Source of the DNA: B2-G16 sp964528085
GTDB lineage: Bacteria; Bipolaricaulota; Bipolaricaulia; UBA7950; UBA9294
DNA: 41,386 nt
Assembly (NCBI GenBank): GCA_964528085.1
Contig: CAZGRE010000009.1
Span: forward strand, 1 to 41,386
Reading direction: 5' to 3'
Shown: in pieces, positions 33,452-41,386 of the stretch
Numbering within the stretch: the stretch's first letter is position 1
Layout: each line of letters begins with the position of its first letter
The notes under the pieces: model-generated
The model's input: the letters and a program-made list of their open reading frames with translations, nothing else
Database searches by the model: none
What the model was told of the DNA's origin: nothing
Made by a program: the position numbers and the translations under genes

Positions 33452-33702
33452 TGGACGCGCCCGTCTATTGGATCGAGACAGAGGAGGAGGAGATCCACTT
33501 CATCGACGCTATCGTCTCCGCCTACGACGGCCTGGCAAACGTCCGCCGCGAGTTCAAAATCGAGGATGGAGCGATGCTGTTCAAGGTCTACGTATCACCG
33601 GGAATGGAGGACGAGTTCCTCGGGTTGATGAAGTACCTGCAGAAGACAGCGAAGATCGGAAGGGTCGTCCGGCAGGGAGAGAGAGATGGGTCGGTTCCTT
33701 AG
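33448..33702 (+). CDS. DUF4911-like small protein
   Basis: The 84-residue acidic protein (starting MMDAPVYWIETEEEE) contains HFIDAIVSAYDGLANVRREF, then a strand and a helix, as in the ACT-like DUF4911 family of unknown function. It starts by ATGATG overlapping the mazG stop (33448-33451) and its end overlaps the next gene by 17 bp, so it sits in a tight translational relay. The family call is from memory of its 'EaydGla' core and should be treated as tentative. Confidence 0.6.
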   Translation: MMDAPVYWIETEEEEIHFIDAIVSAYDGLANVRREFKIEDGAMLFKVYVSPGMEDEFLGLMKYLQKTAKIGRVVRQGERDGSVP

Positions 33703-34123
33703 CGCGGATGAGGAGGCGTCCTCGATATTCGAGATCGACTACGGGAAGCTCTATTCAGCCGGTAAGCGCGTCCTACTCTTCGATCTTGATAACACCCTCG
33801 GTGAGGGGAGGCCGAAGGCCCTCTCCCCTCAGGTCCGTTCTCTCCTCACACGGCTCCGTGATATGGGATTCCGGATCGGGGTGATCACCAACCGCCGCCG
33901 GGCGGGCGAGATAGCGGTGTTCCGGGAGCTGCGCGAGTATGCCCCCCTCTACCACCGCGCAAAAAAGCCGCTCAAGCGCGCCTTCCTCTCCGTTTTAGAT
34001 AAGCTTGATGCAACCACGGATCAGGCAGCGATGATCGGCGATCGTCGCCTGACCGACGTCTTCGGCGCGAATCGATTGGGGATATACACGATCCTCATCC
34101 GAGGAAGGGTCGGGGAGGGATAG
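33686..34123 (+). CDS. YqeG-family HAD phosphatase (IIIA type)
   Basis: The 145-residue haloacid-dehalogenase phosphatase shows motif I LFDLDNTL (31-38), motif II-type VITNRRR (the usual VSNN is changed to ITNR), conserved K in AKKPLKRAF and motif III IGDRRLTDVFGANRLG. The last block is the hallmark of the YqeG/GEP4 group, whose eukaryotic member is a phosphatidylglycerophosphate phosphatase. A role in phosphatidylglycerol synthesis, downstream of the PgsA-like enzyme at 22960-23472, is therefore possible. It overlaps the preceding gene by 17 bp and ends 4 bp from the convergent small membrane-protein gene. Confidence 0.87.
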   Translation: MGRFLSADEEASSIFEIDYGKLYSAGKRVLLFDLDNTLGEGRPKALSPQVRSLLTRLRDMGFRIGVITNRRRAGEIAVFRELREYAPLYHRAKKPLKRAFLSVLDKLDATTDQAAMIGDRRLTDVFGANRLGIYTILIRGRVGEG

Positions 34124-34127
34124 ACGC

Positions 34128-34337
34128 CTATCCCCCCCCCCTCCGCGCCGTGTACAGCTCGAACACGCCGTACAGCCCGATGATCAATCCGACGACCGAA
34201 GAAAAATAGGATATGAAGTTCAGCAGGTACGTCGATACCAGGATACGAAACATCATCAGCATCGGCAAGACCGCTCCGACGATCAGGAGGATGAACCCGA
34301 TGGCCATCAGCCCGCCCGGGCTAAGCCGTCGTAGCAT
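34128..34337 (-). CDS. Small two-helix membrane protein (69 aa)
   Basis: The 69-residue protein has two strongly hydrophobic segments (about 10-30 and 38-62) and a basic Gly-rich tail (TARRGGG). I do not recognise a family. It begins inside the end of the OppF-like gene (17-bp overlap; GAGGGGAAGGGG just upstream), so it is the last member of the ABC importer operon. An in-frame ATG at 34307 is an alternative start. It could be a helper subunit of the transporter, but nothing in the sequence proves it. Confidence 0.6.
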   Translation of the reverse strand: MLRRLSPGGLMAIGFILLIVGAVLPMLMMFRILVSTYLLNFISYFSSVVGLIIGLYGVFELYTARRGGG

Positions 34338-35334
34338 CCCCTTCCCCTCGATATAGCCAGCACTCCACGAAGTGCTCCGGCTCGGGCTCGAACGCGGGCG
34401 GCTCCTTGACGTCGCACAGCCCTTCGATCGCCCGCGGGCAGCGCGGGTGGAACCGACAGCCGGCAGGCGGATTCACGAGGCTCGGCGGCTCACCGGGCGG
34501 TATGTCCCGGAACGTCTCCGCGTTCTTCGGATCCGGGTCCGGTATCGCCGCGAGGAGGGCATCCGTGTACGGATGGAGATGGTTGTTGAGGAGCAGGTCG
34601 ACCGGCGCCTTCTCCACCGTCTTCGCCGCGTACATGATGAATATCCGCTCGGAGAAGTAGCGGACCGTCGATAGATCGTGCGTGATGTATATCACAGCTA
34701 GGTTATGGCTCTCCTGAATCCGGCGGAGGAGCCTCAAGATCTCCACGCGCACGGAGGCATCGAGCATCGACACCGGCTCGTCGGCCGCGATCAACTTCGG
34801 CTGGAGAATCATCGCCCGCGCGATCACCGCGCGCTGCTGCTGCCCGCCGCTCAACATGTGGGGAAACTTGGTCAGGAAATCGTTGACCGGGGTCAGCTTC
34901 ACCTCTTGGAGGACATCGTTGATCCGCCGATTCTGCTCGTTCCGATCACGGATCCCGTATATCCGCATCGGCTCGGCGAGGATGCTCCGGAGCGACAAGA
35001 ACGGAGGGAGGGCACCGTACGGATCCTGCTGGACGTAGCCGAGATTGGCGTGGTATGCCCGCATCTCACGCCGCTTGAGCGTGCTCAGGTTCATCCCCTC
35101 GAAGAAGATCTCCCCTGAGGTCGGCTTGTACAGGCCGAGGATCGTCCGCGCGAGGGTCGTCTTCCCCGACCCGCTCTCTCCAACGATGGCTAGCGCCTCA
35201 CCCCGCGGGAGATCGAAGCTGACCCCATCCACAGCGCGGACGTAGCCGGCGCGTGCGAACACCCAACGGCGCAACTCGAACCACGTACGTAGGTCTCTGA
35301 CCGACAATAGCACGTTATCCTGCATCTTCTTCAA
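34321..35334 (-). CDS. Opp/Dpp-type ABC importer ATPase (OppF-like)
   Basis: The 337-residue ATP-binding protein has Walker A GESGSGKTT, Q-loop, signature LSGGQQQR, Walker B LIAADEP and H-loop ITHD. The oligopeptide-family C-terminal extension carries four cysteines (GCRFHPRCPRAIEGLC and, later, ECW), which bind a [4Fe-4S] cluster in Opp/Dpp ATPases. The insertion YVRAVDGVSF after a long N-terminal strand is typical of OppF. It powers uptake of peptides or oligosaccharides. TTG 35334 overlaps the stop of the upstream ATPase (TTGA); ATG 35325 behind GCGAGG is an alternative start. Confidence 0.93.
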   Translation of the reverse strand: MKKMQDNVLLSVRDLRTWFELRRWVFARAGYVRAVDGVSFDLPRGEALAIVGESGSGKTTLARTILGLYKPTSGEIFFEGMNLSTLKRREMRAYHANLGYVQQDPYGALPPFLSLRSILAEPMRIYGIRDRNEQNRRINDVLQEVKLTPVNDFLTKFPHMLSGGQQQRAVIARAMILQPKLIAADEPVSMLDASVRVEILRLLRRIQESHNLAVIYITHDLSTVRYFSERIFIMYAAKTVEKAPVDLLLNNHLHPYTDALLAAIPDPDPKNAETFRDIPPGEPPSLVNPPAGCRFHPRCPRAIEGLCDVKEPPAFEPEPEHFVECWLYRGEGDATTA

Positions 35335-36293
35335 CCTCGCTCATAAAGCCAGCACTTCACCCTTCGCCCATCCTTCAGATCGAAGATGGGCGGCTCCTGA
35401 TCGCACTTCTCGAACCGCTTCTCACAACGGGCGGCGAACCTGCACCCCTGCGGCGGGTCCAACAGGCTAGGCGGCTGTCCGGGGATGAACTCGAGTTCCT
35501 TATCCTGATGGAGGGTGGGAACGCTCGCCATCAACTTCTGAGCATAGGGATGGAACGGGTCGAGATAGAACTGATGCGCATTCCCCACCTCAACGATCTG
35601 CCCGGCGTACATCACTACCCCCCGGTTGCACAGCTCGCTCGTCGTCGCCACGTCATGGGTGATGAAGACGAAGCTCTGCTGAAGATCGCGCTTGATCCCC
35701 TTGAGGACGTTCATGATGTTCGCCTGGGTCAGCATGTCAAGCGCCGATGTCGGCTCGTCGAGGACGATCAGGTCAGGCTTGGTGATCATCGCCATCGCGA
35801 TGATCGCCCGCTGCCGCATCCCCCCGCTCAGCTCGAACGCATACCGGCTGAGGAAGTCGGTCGGGAGCCCGACCATCCGCGAAACCTCCATCGCCTGGGC
35901 GAGCGCCTCGTGCTTGCTCAGGTGATGATGAATGACAAGGGGCTCCGCCATCTGCATCCCGACGCGCAGGACCGGGTTTAGGGCGTTCATCGCCGCCTGG
36001 GCGACGAACGACATCCGCGTCCAGCGGACATCGGACCGGAACCGTTCCTCAGAGAACTTCATTGTGTCGACCCCATCAAGGAGGATACTCCCCTTGTACG
36101 TGTGAACGTTCCGGGGGAGGAGGCGGAGGATCGCCCGAACGAGGGACGTCTTCCCGCATCCGGATTCCCCGATCACCGCCAGGGCATCGTTCCGGTCGAG
36201 TACGAAGCTCACACCGTCGACCGCCTGGACGACCCCTTTTGTCGTGCGGAAATAAAGGTACAGGTCCTTGACTTCAAGTAGATGTTCTGCCAT
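35331..36293 (-). CDS. Opp/Dpp-type ABC importer ATPase (OppD-like)
   Basis: The 320-residue ATP-binding protein has Walker A GESGCGKTS, signature LSGGMRQR, Walker B LIVLDEP and ITHD. The C-terminal oligopeptide-transporter motif with cysteines (GCRFAARCEKRFEKC and KCW) probably holds an Fe-S cluster. It pairs with the OppF-like protein as the heterodimeric motor. Start ATG 36293 is 3 bp after the OppC-like stop. Confidence 0.93.
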   Translation of the reverse strand: MAEHLLEVKDLYLYFRTTKGVVQAVDGVSFVLDRNDALAVIGESGCGKTSLVRAILRLLPRNVHTYKGSILLDGVDTMKFSEERFRSDVRWTRMSFVAQAAMNALNPVLRVGMQMAEPLVIHHHLSKHEALAQAMEVSRMVGLPTDFLSRYAFELSGGMRQRAIIAMAMITKPDLIVLDEPTSALDMLTQANIMNVLKGIKRDLQQSFVFITHDVATTSELCNRGVVMYAGQIVEVGNAHQFYLDPFHPYAQKLMASVPTLHQDKELEFIPGQPPSLLDPPQGCRFAARCEKRFEKCDQEPPIFDLKDGRRVKCWLYERG

Positions 36294-36296
36294 GAC

Positions 36297-37655
36297 TTAT
36301 AGCCCCCTCAGCCTCGGATTGAAGATTCGGTCAAGGGCGAACCCCAGCATGGAGAACGCCAGACCGGTCACGACCAGGAGGATCGCCGGCTCGAGCACCC
36401 AGTAGTAGTACCCCTTGTACAGCGCGCCCTTCTCGTACGCGTCGTTCAGCATCTTCCCCCACGTGGGAAGGGTCGGGTCACCGAGCCCGAGGACGGCGAG
36501 CGACGCCTCAAGGAAGACATACGAGGGAATGGCGATGACGAACGATGGGATCAAGACCGGCGCGATCCGCGGGATCATATACCGGGTGATGATCCTCCAG
36601 TTCCCTGCCCCGTAAGCGCGAGCAGCTTCGATGTAGGGGGCGTTCTTCACCCCGAGGAACATCGCCCGATAACTCTTTATCTGCGCACCGAATATGCTAA
36701 GGGCGATGATCACCCAAAGGATCAACCAGATCGAGCTCGTATAGAACGTCCCGAGAAGGATCAGGATCGGAAGGAACGGAAGCTGCATGTTCACTTCGGT
36801 TATCCGTTGAATCGCAGCGTCTATCAATCCGCCGTACCACGTCCCGATCCCAGCGATAATGAACGATATCGCCGTCGCGCCGACAGCGGCGAGGAGCCCG
36901 AACGAAAGGGCGATCGGCGTCCCCCACAGAAGACCGACGACAAGATCCCTCCGTCGATGGTCGGTCCCCGCTATGCCGGCCACGGACCCGTATACGACCA
37001 ACTCCACATCGCCGGTCGTACCCTCTTCGAACGTCGTCATCTCGACCCGGAGCTTGTATGTACCCTGGAGGACGACCGGCTCCGGATCGTGGAGCGTAGC
37101 CGGGTCGGCGAACAGGCCGATCGTCGGCCTGACGCCCCCGAACGCCCTGCGCCCGAGTTTGGTATCGGTTCCCACCGCGTAACGTCCGTCCTTCTTCGCC
37201 TGGGTCGTCTCGAGCGGTATCTCCCGCCCATCCGGAGTGATCCAAGTCAGGCTCACCTGCGGTGCGCGCGTGGCGTAATCTCCGTCGAAGAAGACGCTTA
37301 TCTCATTCGGGAAGTACTTGTAGGGGTACTCGAACTCCAACACCGTCGTCGTCTTCGCTATCGAAGACGAAATGGCCTCTTGCTCTTTGTCCTCTGCCGG
37401 AACGTCGGTCGTCTTCAACACGATCGTCTCCGGGAGCTTATCGGAGCGAAAGAGATTGATCCATACTGGCGCGGCGTACTTCGGGTTCTCCGCCCAAACG
37501 TCCTCTGACCCCCGCCACAGGAATATCGCCTTGTTGTAGGGTATCGAGATCACAGCATAGGCCGACAGCGCGACAAGGATAAGGATGATGAACAGTCCAC
37601 CGATCGCGGTCGGATAGTGCCTCAGCGTAGCATAGGCGTTCTTAAGTCTTCTCAT
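36297..37655 (-). CDS. OppC-like ABC permease with large extracellular insert
   Basis: The 452-residue permease is about 150 residues longer than normal OppC. TM1 (about 20-40) is followed by an approximately 185-residue insert (about 45-228), rich in beta strands (for example ISVFFDGDY and QVSLTWITPDGREIPL). The standard OppC core follows from GTDHRRRDLVVGLLWG. It has five further helices and the EAA loop (YIEAARAYGAGNWRIITRYMIP). The insert faces outside and would lie where the binding protein docks. Its ATG overlaps the OppB-like stop (ATGA at 37652-37655). Confidence 0.9.
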   Translation of the reverse strand: MRRLKNAYATLRHYPTAIGGLFIILILVALSAYAVISIPYNKAIFLWRGSEDVWAENPKYAAPVWINLFRSDKLPETIVLKTTDVPAEDKEQEAISSSIAKTTTVLEFEYPYKYFPNEISVFFDGDYATRAPQVSLTWITPDGREIPLETTQAKKDGRYAVGTDTKLGRRAFGGVRPTIGLFADPATLHDPEPVVLQGTYKLRVEMTTFEEGTTGDVELVVYGSVAGIAGTDHRRRDLVVGLLWGTPIALSFGLLAAVGATAISFIIAGIGTWYGGLIDAAIQRITEVNMQLPFLPILILLGTFYTSSIWLILWVIIALSIFGAQIKSYRAMFLGVKNAPYIEAARAYGAGNWRIITRYMIPRIAPVLIPSFVIAIPSYVFLEASLAVLGLGDPTLPTWGKMLNDAYEKGALYKGYYYWVLEPAILLVVTGLAFSMLGFALDRIFNPRLRGL

Positions 37656-38791
37656 CGGCTCCCCTCCGCCCCCAGCTTGACGCGCGGATCGATCAGCGCG
37701 TAGACGATGTCAAGGAAGAATACGGTGAGTGCCAGCAGGTACGAGTAGAGCACGGTCAGGCCGATGATGACAGGGGTGTCGAACTGCCCGATCGCGCTGT
37801 AGTACATCCGTCCGAGTCCCGGCCAGCTGAAGATCGTCTCGGTGATGATCGCTCCCTGCCAGGCAGCGATCATCATCAGGGCGAAGTTCGTGATGACCGT
37901 AGGGAGACCCGGTCGGAGGACGTACCTACGCTCCAGCATCCGCGGACCGAGCCCCTTCGCCTTCGCCAGCTCCACGTAGTCCTCGCTCGAGTGGATCAGA
38001 AAGAACGTCCTCCACGAGTAGATGGCGATGAACACCCCGCTGATCAGCCAAGCCATGATGGGGAGGACCATGTGCTTCATCACGCTCAATACATAGCCGA
38101 GTGTCGTCGCCGGCGGCGGTGCATCGAGCATCCCGCCGTACGGGAGTATCCCGAGGATCCCGGCGAAGATCAGGATCAGGAATATCCCGTAGAACCAAGG
38201 TGGAGCGGCCGACAGCGGAGCGAAGGCGATCACCGCCCGATCGAGAAAGCTCCCGTACCTGCGTGATAGAAACAGGGCAGAGAATACGGCGATCAAAAAC
38301 ACGAGCAGGCTCGCTGTGGAGAACAACGCGAGGGAGTTCGGAAGCCGCTCGAGGATGATCAGCCTTACCTCAGATGAACCGGAGTTACTCGTTATCCGCT
38401 CGGCCCGGCCGAGATCGAGTGAAAGGGCATTGCCGAGGTAGGCAAAGCTCCGGGCGATGAATGGCTTATCGAGCCCCAACCGTTTCTCCTCCAGAGCGAC
38501 CCTCTGATCGATGTATTCCCGGATCACACTCGGCGGTTTACGCTGGAGGTCCTTGTTCGCACGAACCTCCATTCCGACCTTTTCTCGGATCTCGCTCTTG
38601 CGGATCTCATCGACGTATCCGCCCATGTTGGCGATCATGATCGTGAGATAGACCCCCACCGCCACAACGACTATCAGGGCGAACCCCCGCATGAGGGTGT
38701 ACCTGACGAGCATCAACAGCGACCGTGGCGGCCTGAATCTTCTCCTCTTCTTCTCAGCGGGCATCACATCACCGGATGCATCTTGTGCCAT
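37652..38791 (-). CDS. OppB-like ABC permease
   Basis: The 379-residue membrane protein has a basic cytoplasmic head (residues 1-30) and TM1 (about 36-53). An extracellular segment of about 90 residues is followed by five helices and the EAA loop (YVELAKAKGLGPRMLERRYVLRPGLP). The ending IDPRVKLG is typical of OppB/DppB. It forms the heterodimeric channel with the OppC-like subunit. GGAAGGTGG lies just upstream of ATG 38791. The hairpin at 38821-38855 separates it from the binding-protein gene. Confidence 0.93.
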   Translation of the reverse strand: MAQDASGDVMPAEKKRRRFRPPRSLLMLVRYTLMRGFALIVVVAVGVYLTIMIANMGGYVDEIRKSEIREKVGMEVRANKDLQRKPPSVIREYIDQRVALEEKRLGLDKPFIARSFAYLGNALSLDLGRAERITSNSGSSEVRLIILERLPNSLALFSTASLLVFLIAVFSALFLSRRYGSFLDRAVIAFAPLSAAPPWFYGIFLILIFAGILGILPYGGMLDAPPPATTLGYVLSVMKHMVLPIMAWLISGVFIAIYSWRTFFLIHSSEDYVELAKAKGLGPRMLERRYVLRPGLPTVITNFALMMIAAWQGAIITETIFSWPGLGRMYYSAIGQFDTPVIIGLTVLYSYLLALTVFFLDIVYALIDPRVKLGAEGSR

Positions 38792-38820
38792 CGTCCACCT
38801 TCCAACGGTAAGGTCGAAAA

Positions 38821-38855
38821 TGGGGGTCGCAGAGGAGAGCGCTCCACGACCCCCA
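38821..38855 (-). terminator. Intercistronic attenuator between binding protein and permease
   Basis: On the transcript strand, TGGGGGTCG and CGACCCCCA (9-bp stem; the loop has an inner GGAG/CTCC pair) are followed by TTTTCG. It lies in the 109-bp gap between the binding-protein and OppB-like genes. A partial terminator here would explain the common excess of binding protein over membrane subunits. Confidence 0.75.
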
Positions 38856-38900
38856 GGTTTTAGTTTCCCTTCGCTATGGCTCCCCTAAGGTTCTTTCTTC

Positions 38901-41378
38901 CTACGGCGCCGCGATGAACGTGACGTTCCCTAGCGACGGCTTGGCGACCGGAATCAGAACAGCAATCACCTCGAGCCTGCTCGAACCCTCGATCAGCTTC
39001 GCCGTGTCGCCGGCCGTAAGGACGACCTGGCCCTGACCGTCGGCGACCATCTGACCCACGCCGTTGCCGACGAGGTTACCCTCGGCGTCGATGAGGAGCC
39101 ACTTGAGCCCCTGGACCTCGTCCATCGGGTAGGCCTCGCCCTTGTACGTCAGCGCGATGTCGAACGTCGCCTCCGACCCGATCTTCACCGTGTCCGGCCC
39201 GCTGACCGTAAGGTCACCGAGCTTCGGCTCAGCATAGACCAGCCACTTGTCGGCCGGGAACGGATAGTCCGCGAAGTTCTTGCAGACGATGATCTTGGCG
39301 AGCGTGTCGACCTTGTCCACGTACATCGGACCGGTGCCGACCCACAGGACACCACCGTGCGCCGCTGCAAAGTCAGAGAGGTTCTTGTAGCGAGTGAACG
39401 CCTCATCCGGCGTGACGTACTGACCGAGTGTCGGCTCATACGGAATGTAGCTCTCCGACAGGGCATCAATCAGCGCCGAGTTCAGCATCTGCAGCGTCGG
39501 ACCGGAGATGTAGCTCATCCGGTCAACACCGAGAGTCTCGGCCTTGTCCGGCGAGAACGTCGCCAGGTTCTGCGCCTCGACCTTGATACCGAGAGCGATT
39601 GCGTCCCACTTGGCAGGACCCTGCGAGTACACAGGCCAGGCAATCCCGGCGTTGTACAGCGCGATCGTCTCAGCGTCAAGGTTCGGACCGTCGAAGTAGA
39701 CCTCGTAGACGAGCGGGTCTTCCGAGATGATCCTGAACCCCTTGAACGTCGACATGAACTGCTCGAACCCAGGCACCGACGACTCGTCGTAAATGGCGCT
39801 CTCAGGCTTCGAACGATCGAAGTTCATGATGAACGCCATGATGCAGTCGGCGATCGAGAACGTGCTACCGTCATGCCACTTCCGGGTGTAAAGATCGGCC
39901 GGGAAGTGGACGGTCAGCTTGATCTGCGCCTTCACCCCGTCCGGGAACCGCTCAGCAGCCGTGATGAACTGCTGGTTCGCAGCATCCCAGTCGGCCCAGG
40001 CATCGCCGGGTACGTCGATCCCGTCAGCAGGACCGAACGATAGGTGGCACCAGTCGGTGTGCGTGACGCGGACTGGAAGCCCCTCAGCGACCTCGACATC
40101 GGCGCTCTCCGCCCAGTTCGGAACGGCAAGGCCGGTGAACGGGTCAGTGATGAACGGAGGATCTTCCGTCCCAGTGTAGATCAGCGAATCGTACAGCCAG
40201 TTCGATCCGAGGACCGGGTTCCACGGCTCGATGAACATCTGCGGGTTGGCGATCCTGATCGTACCGCCGGCGACCGGCGCACCATCAGCGTCGACCTTCC
40301 GCATCGTCCGGAACCACATCGGCGAACCGAAGACACCGGCCATGACGTCGGATGTCACGTCGTAGCCCTGCGGCCACGCCCACGGCGCAGCGAGCGTCAC
40401 AAGCCACACGTGGAAACCGGACTGGTAGGTGCACATCTCGGCCTTCGCGAATATGTCGTGCCGCTCCTCGATGGTCGTGTAGTTCCCGTTCATCATGTCG
40501 AGACACGCCTGGCGGCAGTCAGGATCGAGGTTGTCCTTCCACGCCCGGGTGTACGGGGCGGGCCAGACCGTCTCGGTGTACATGAACGCGTGGTCGCTCG
40601 ACTGCTCGCGGTCGATCGCGGTCATGATCCAGCCTTCAGTGTAGAAGTTCCACTTACCGTCGGCCGGGTCGCTCCGCAGCCAGATCGGGGAGGCCTCCCG
40701 CGAGGTCTTGTACAGACGGTTAACGGTGAACCCGATCTTCTCCAGCTGATCGGAGAGATAGTCACCCATCTCCTTGCGCTCATCCTCGACGCGGATGACC
40801 GCGATCACGGTCACAGGATCGCCGTTGTAGTACCACTTGCCGTCGTCGCCCTTGACGCAGCCGTCCTCGGTCAGACCTTCGGTAATCTGAGCGATCGCCT
40901 TGTCCTCGTTGTACGAGGCCATGATCTCGACCGCACGGGCCGTCTCAGCGATCTCCGAATACGTCGGAAGGTTCGGGTTGACTGTCGTGATGGTCGCGAC
41001 AGCGAGCCCGTTCATGATGTCCTCCACCAGATAATCGTGGTCGACGAGGTTGTTCAGCGCGACGCGGATCTTCTGGTTGTGGAACGGGTTGTAGACGCCG
41101 TTGTTGAACTCGGCGACGTTGATCAGATACCCGAAGAACAGGCCGTAACTCAGCTTGTAGTTCAGTCCTGCATCTATGATCGCCTGCATGTTCTCCGATG
41201 CGAACGCATCGCCGAAGAACTGCGCATCGCCGGTCTTCATCATCTGCAGGACCTTGGCCTGGTCATCCTCCTGGAAGAAGACGACCTCATCGAACCAAGT
41301 CCCGTGGCGCTCTGCAGCGTAGGCAACTACAGGCACCACTAACGCGATTAAGCAAGCAAGAATTACTAGCTTTCGCAC
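38901..41378 (-). CDS. ABC importer substrate-binding protein (family 5) with Ig-like C-terminus
   Basis: The 825-residue exported protein has a signal peptide (residues about 1-22, MRKLVILACLIALVVPVVAYAAE). There is no lipobox cysteine, so it is probably held by other means or secreted. The bulk resembles oligopeptide/oligosaccharide family 5 binding proteins (KIRVALNNLVDHDYLVEDIMNG, FHVWLV, WHDGSTFSIADCIMAFI). It is about 200 residues longer than usual, ending in a beta-sandwich, Ig-like unit (about 720-825, LTVSGPDTVKIGSEATFDIALTYKG region). It captures substrate for the permease below. The start GTG 41378 is 8 bp from the window edge, so the ribosome-binding site and promoter lie outside. 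Confidence 0.88.
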   Translation of the reverse strand: MRKLVILACLIALVVPVVAYAAERHGTWFDEVVFFQEDDQAKVLQMMKTGDAQFFGDAFASENMQAIIDAGLNYKLSYGLFFGYLINVAEFNNGVYNPFHNQKIRVALNNLVDHDYLVEDIMNGLAVATITTVNPNLPTYSEIAETARAVEIMASYNEDKAIAQITEGLTEDGCVKGDDGKWYYNGDPVTVIAVIRVEDERKEMGDYLSDQLEKIGFTVNRLYKTSREASPIWLRSDPADGKWNFYTEGWIMTAIDREQSSDHAFMYTETVWPAPYTRAWKDNLDPDCRQACLDMMNGNYTTIEERHDIFAKAEMCTYQSGFHVWLVTLAAPWAWPQGYDVTSDVMAGVFGSPMWFRTMRKVDADGAPVAGGTIRIANPQMFIEPWNPVLGSNWLYDSLIYTGTEDPPFITDPFTGLAVPNWAESADVEVAEGLPVRVTHTDWCHLSFGPADGIDVPGDAWADWDAANQQFITAAERFPDGVKAQIKLTVHFPADLYTRKWHDGSTFSIADCIMAFIMNFDRSKPESAIYDESSVPGFEQFMSTFKGFRIISEDPLVYEVYFDGPNLDAETIALYNAGIAWPVYSQGPAKWDAIALGIKVEAQNLATFSPDKAETLGVDRMSYISGPTLQMLNSALIDALSESYIPYEPTLGQYVTPDEAFTRYKNLSDFAAAHGGVLWVGTGPMYVDKVDTLAKIIVCKNFADYPFPADKWLVYAEPKLGDLTVSGPDTVKIGSEATFDIALTYKGEAYPMDEVQGLKWLLIDAEGNLVGNGVGQMVADGQGQVVLTAGDTAKLIEGSSRLEVIAVLIPVAKPSLGNVTFIAAP

Positions 41379-41386
41379 TTTTTTTC

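Overview
This 41.4-kb window is about 60% G+C and is densely packed bacterial chromosome. It carries a complete 16S rRNA gene whose sequence departs from common phyla at several universally used sites. It also carries single-chain pyruvate:ferredoxin oxidoreductase, a two-module protein disulfide oxidoreductase of the kind common in thermophiles, a cyclic-2,3-diphosphoglycerate synthase homologue, RNase Y, SpoVS and a D-Ala-D-Ala ligase. I infer an anaerobic, possibly thermophile-related, deep-branching bacterium with peptidoglycan. Bipolaricaulota/Acetothermia (former OP1) is my best guess for the phylum, but I have not verified it. No tRNA, CRISPR array, transposase or integrase was seen.

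Layout. 0-1.6 kb: an AbiEi/AbiEii toxin-antitoxin pair set between two copies of a 22-bp repeat that is the 3' end of the neighbouring RNA helicase gene, so it looks like an inserted island. 1.6-8.3 kb: helicase with a hairpin over its ribosome-binding site, an APS/PAPS reductase, adenine deaminase, a secreted GH5-like glycosidase, and an ArsR-glutaredoxin-protein disulfide oxidoreductase operon. 8.4-13.6 kb: PolX, then (opposite strand) a ddl-UPF0173-aminotransferase-tlyA operon. 13.7-15.5 kb: a solitary 16S rRNA gene with its own promoter, boxA-like site and RNase III-type processing stem, not followed by 23S or 5S. 15.6-21.5 kb: Crp-family regulator, PFOR, a small secreted protein made of four 13-residue repeats (PIHVGGGP), and a cupin-HD-GYP protein coupled to a 57-residue membrane protein. 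21.5-24.3 kb: cDPG synthase homologue, a CDP-alcohol phosphatidyltransferase and RluD. 24.4-34.1 kb: a long same-strand run of nusA (with a structured leader), an RND/MMPL exporter, rny, spoVS, a membrane-anchored parvulin-TPR protein, mazG, a DUF4911-like gene and a YqeG-type HAD phosphatase. 34.1-41.4 kb: an Opp/Dpp-type ABC importer operon (binding protein, two permeases, two ATPases, small membrane protein) with extra beta-rich domains on the binding protein and on one permease.

The genes point to fermentative metabolism (PFOR, adenine salvage, oligosaccharide or peptide uptake), thiol-redox control (ArsR/Grx/PDO) and RNA metabolism (helicase, RNase Y, NusA, TlyA, RluD). The least explained items are the repeat peptide at 20.1 kb, the repeat-flanked AbiE island, and the matching extra domains of the ABC importer.
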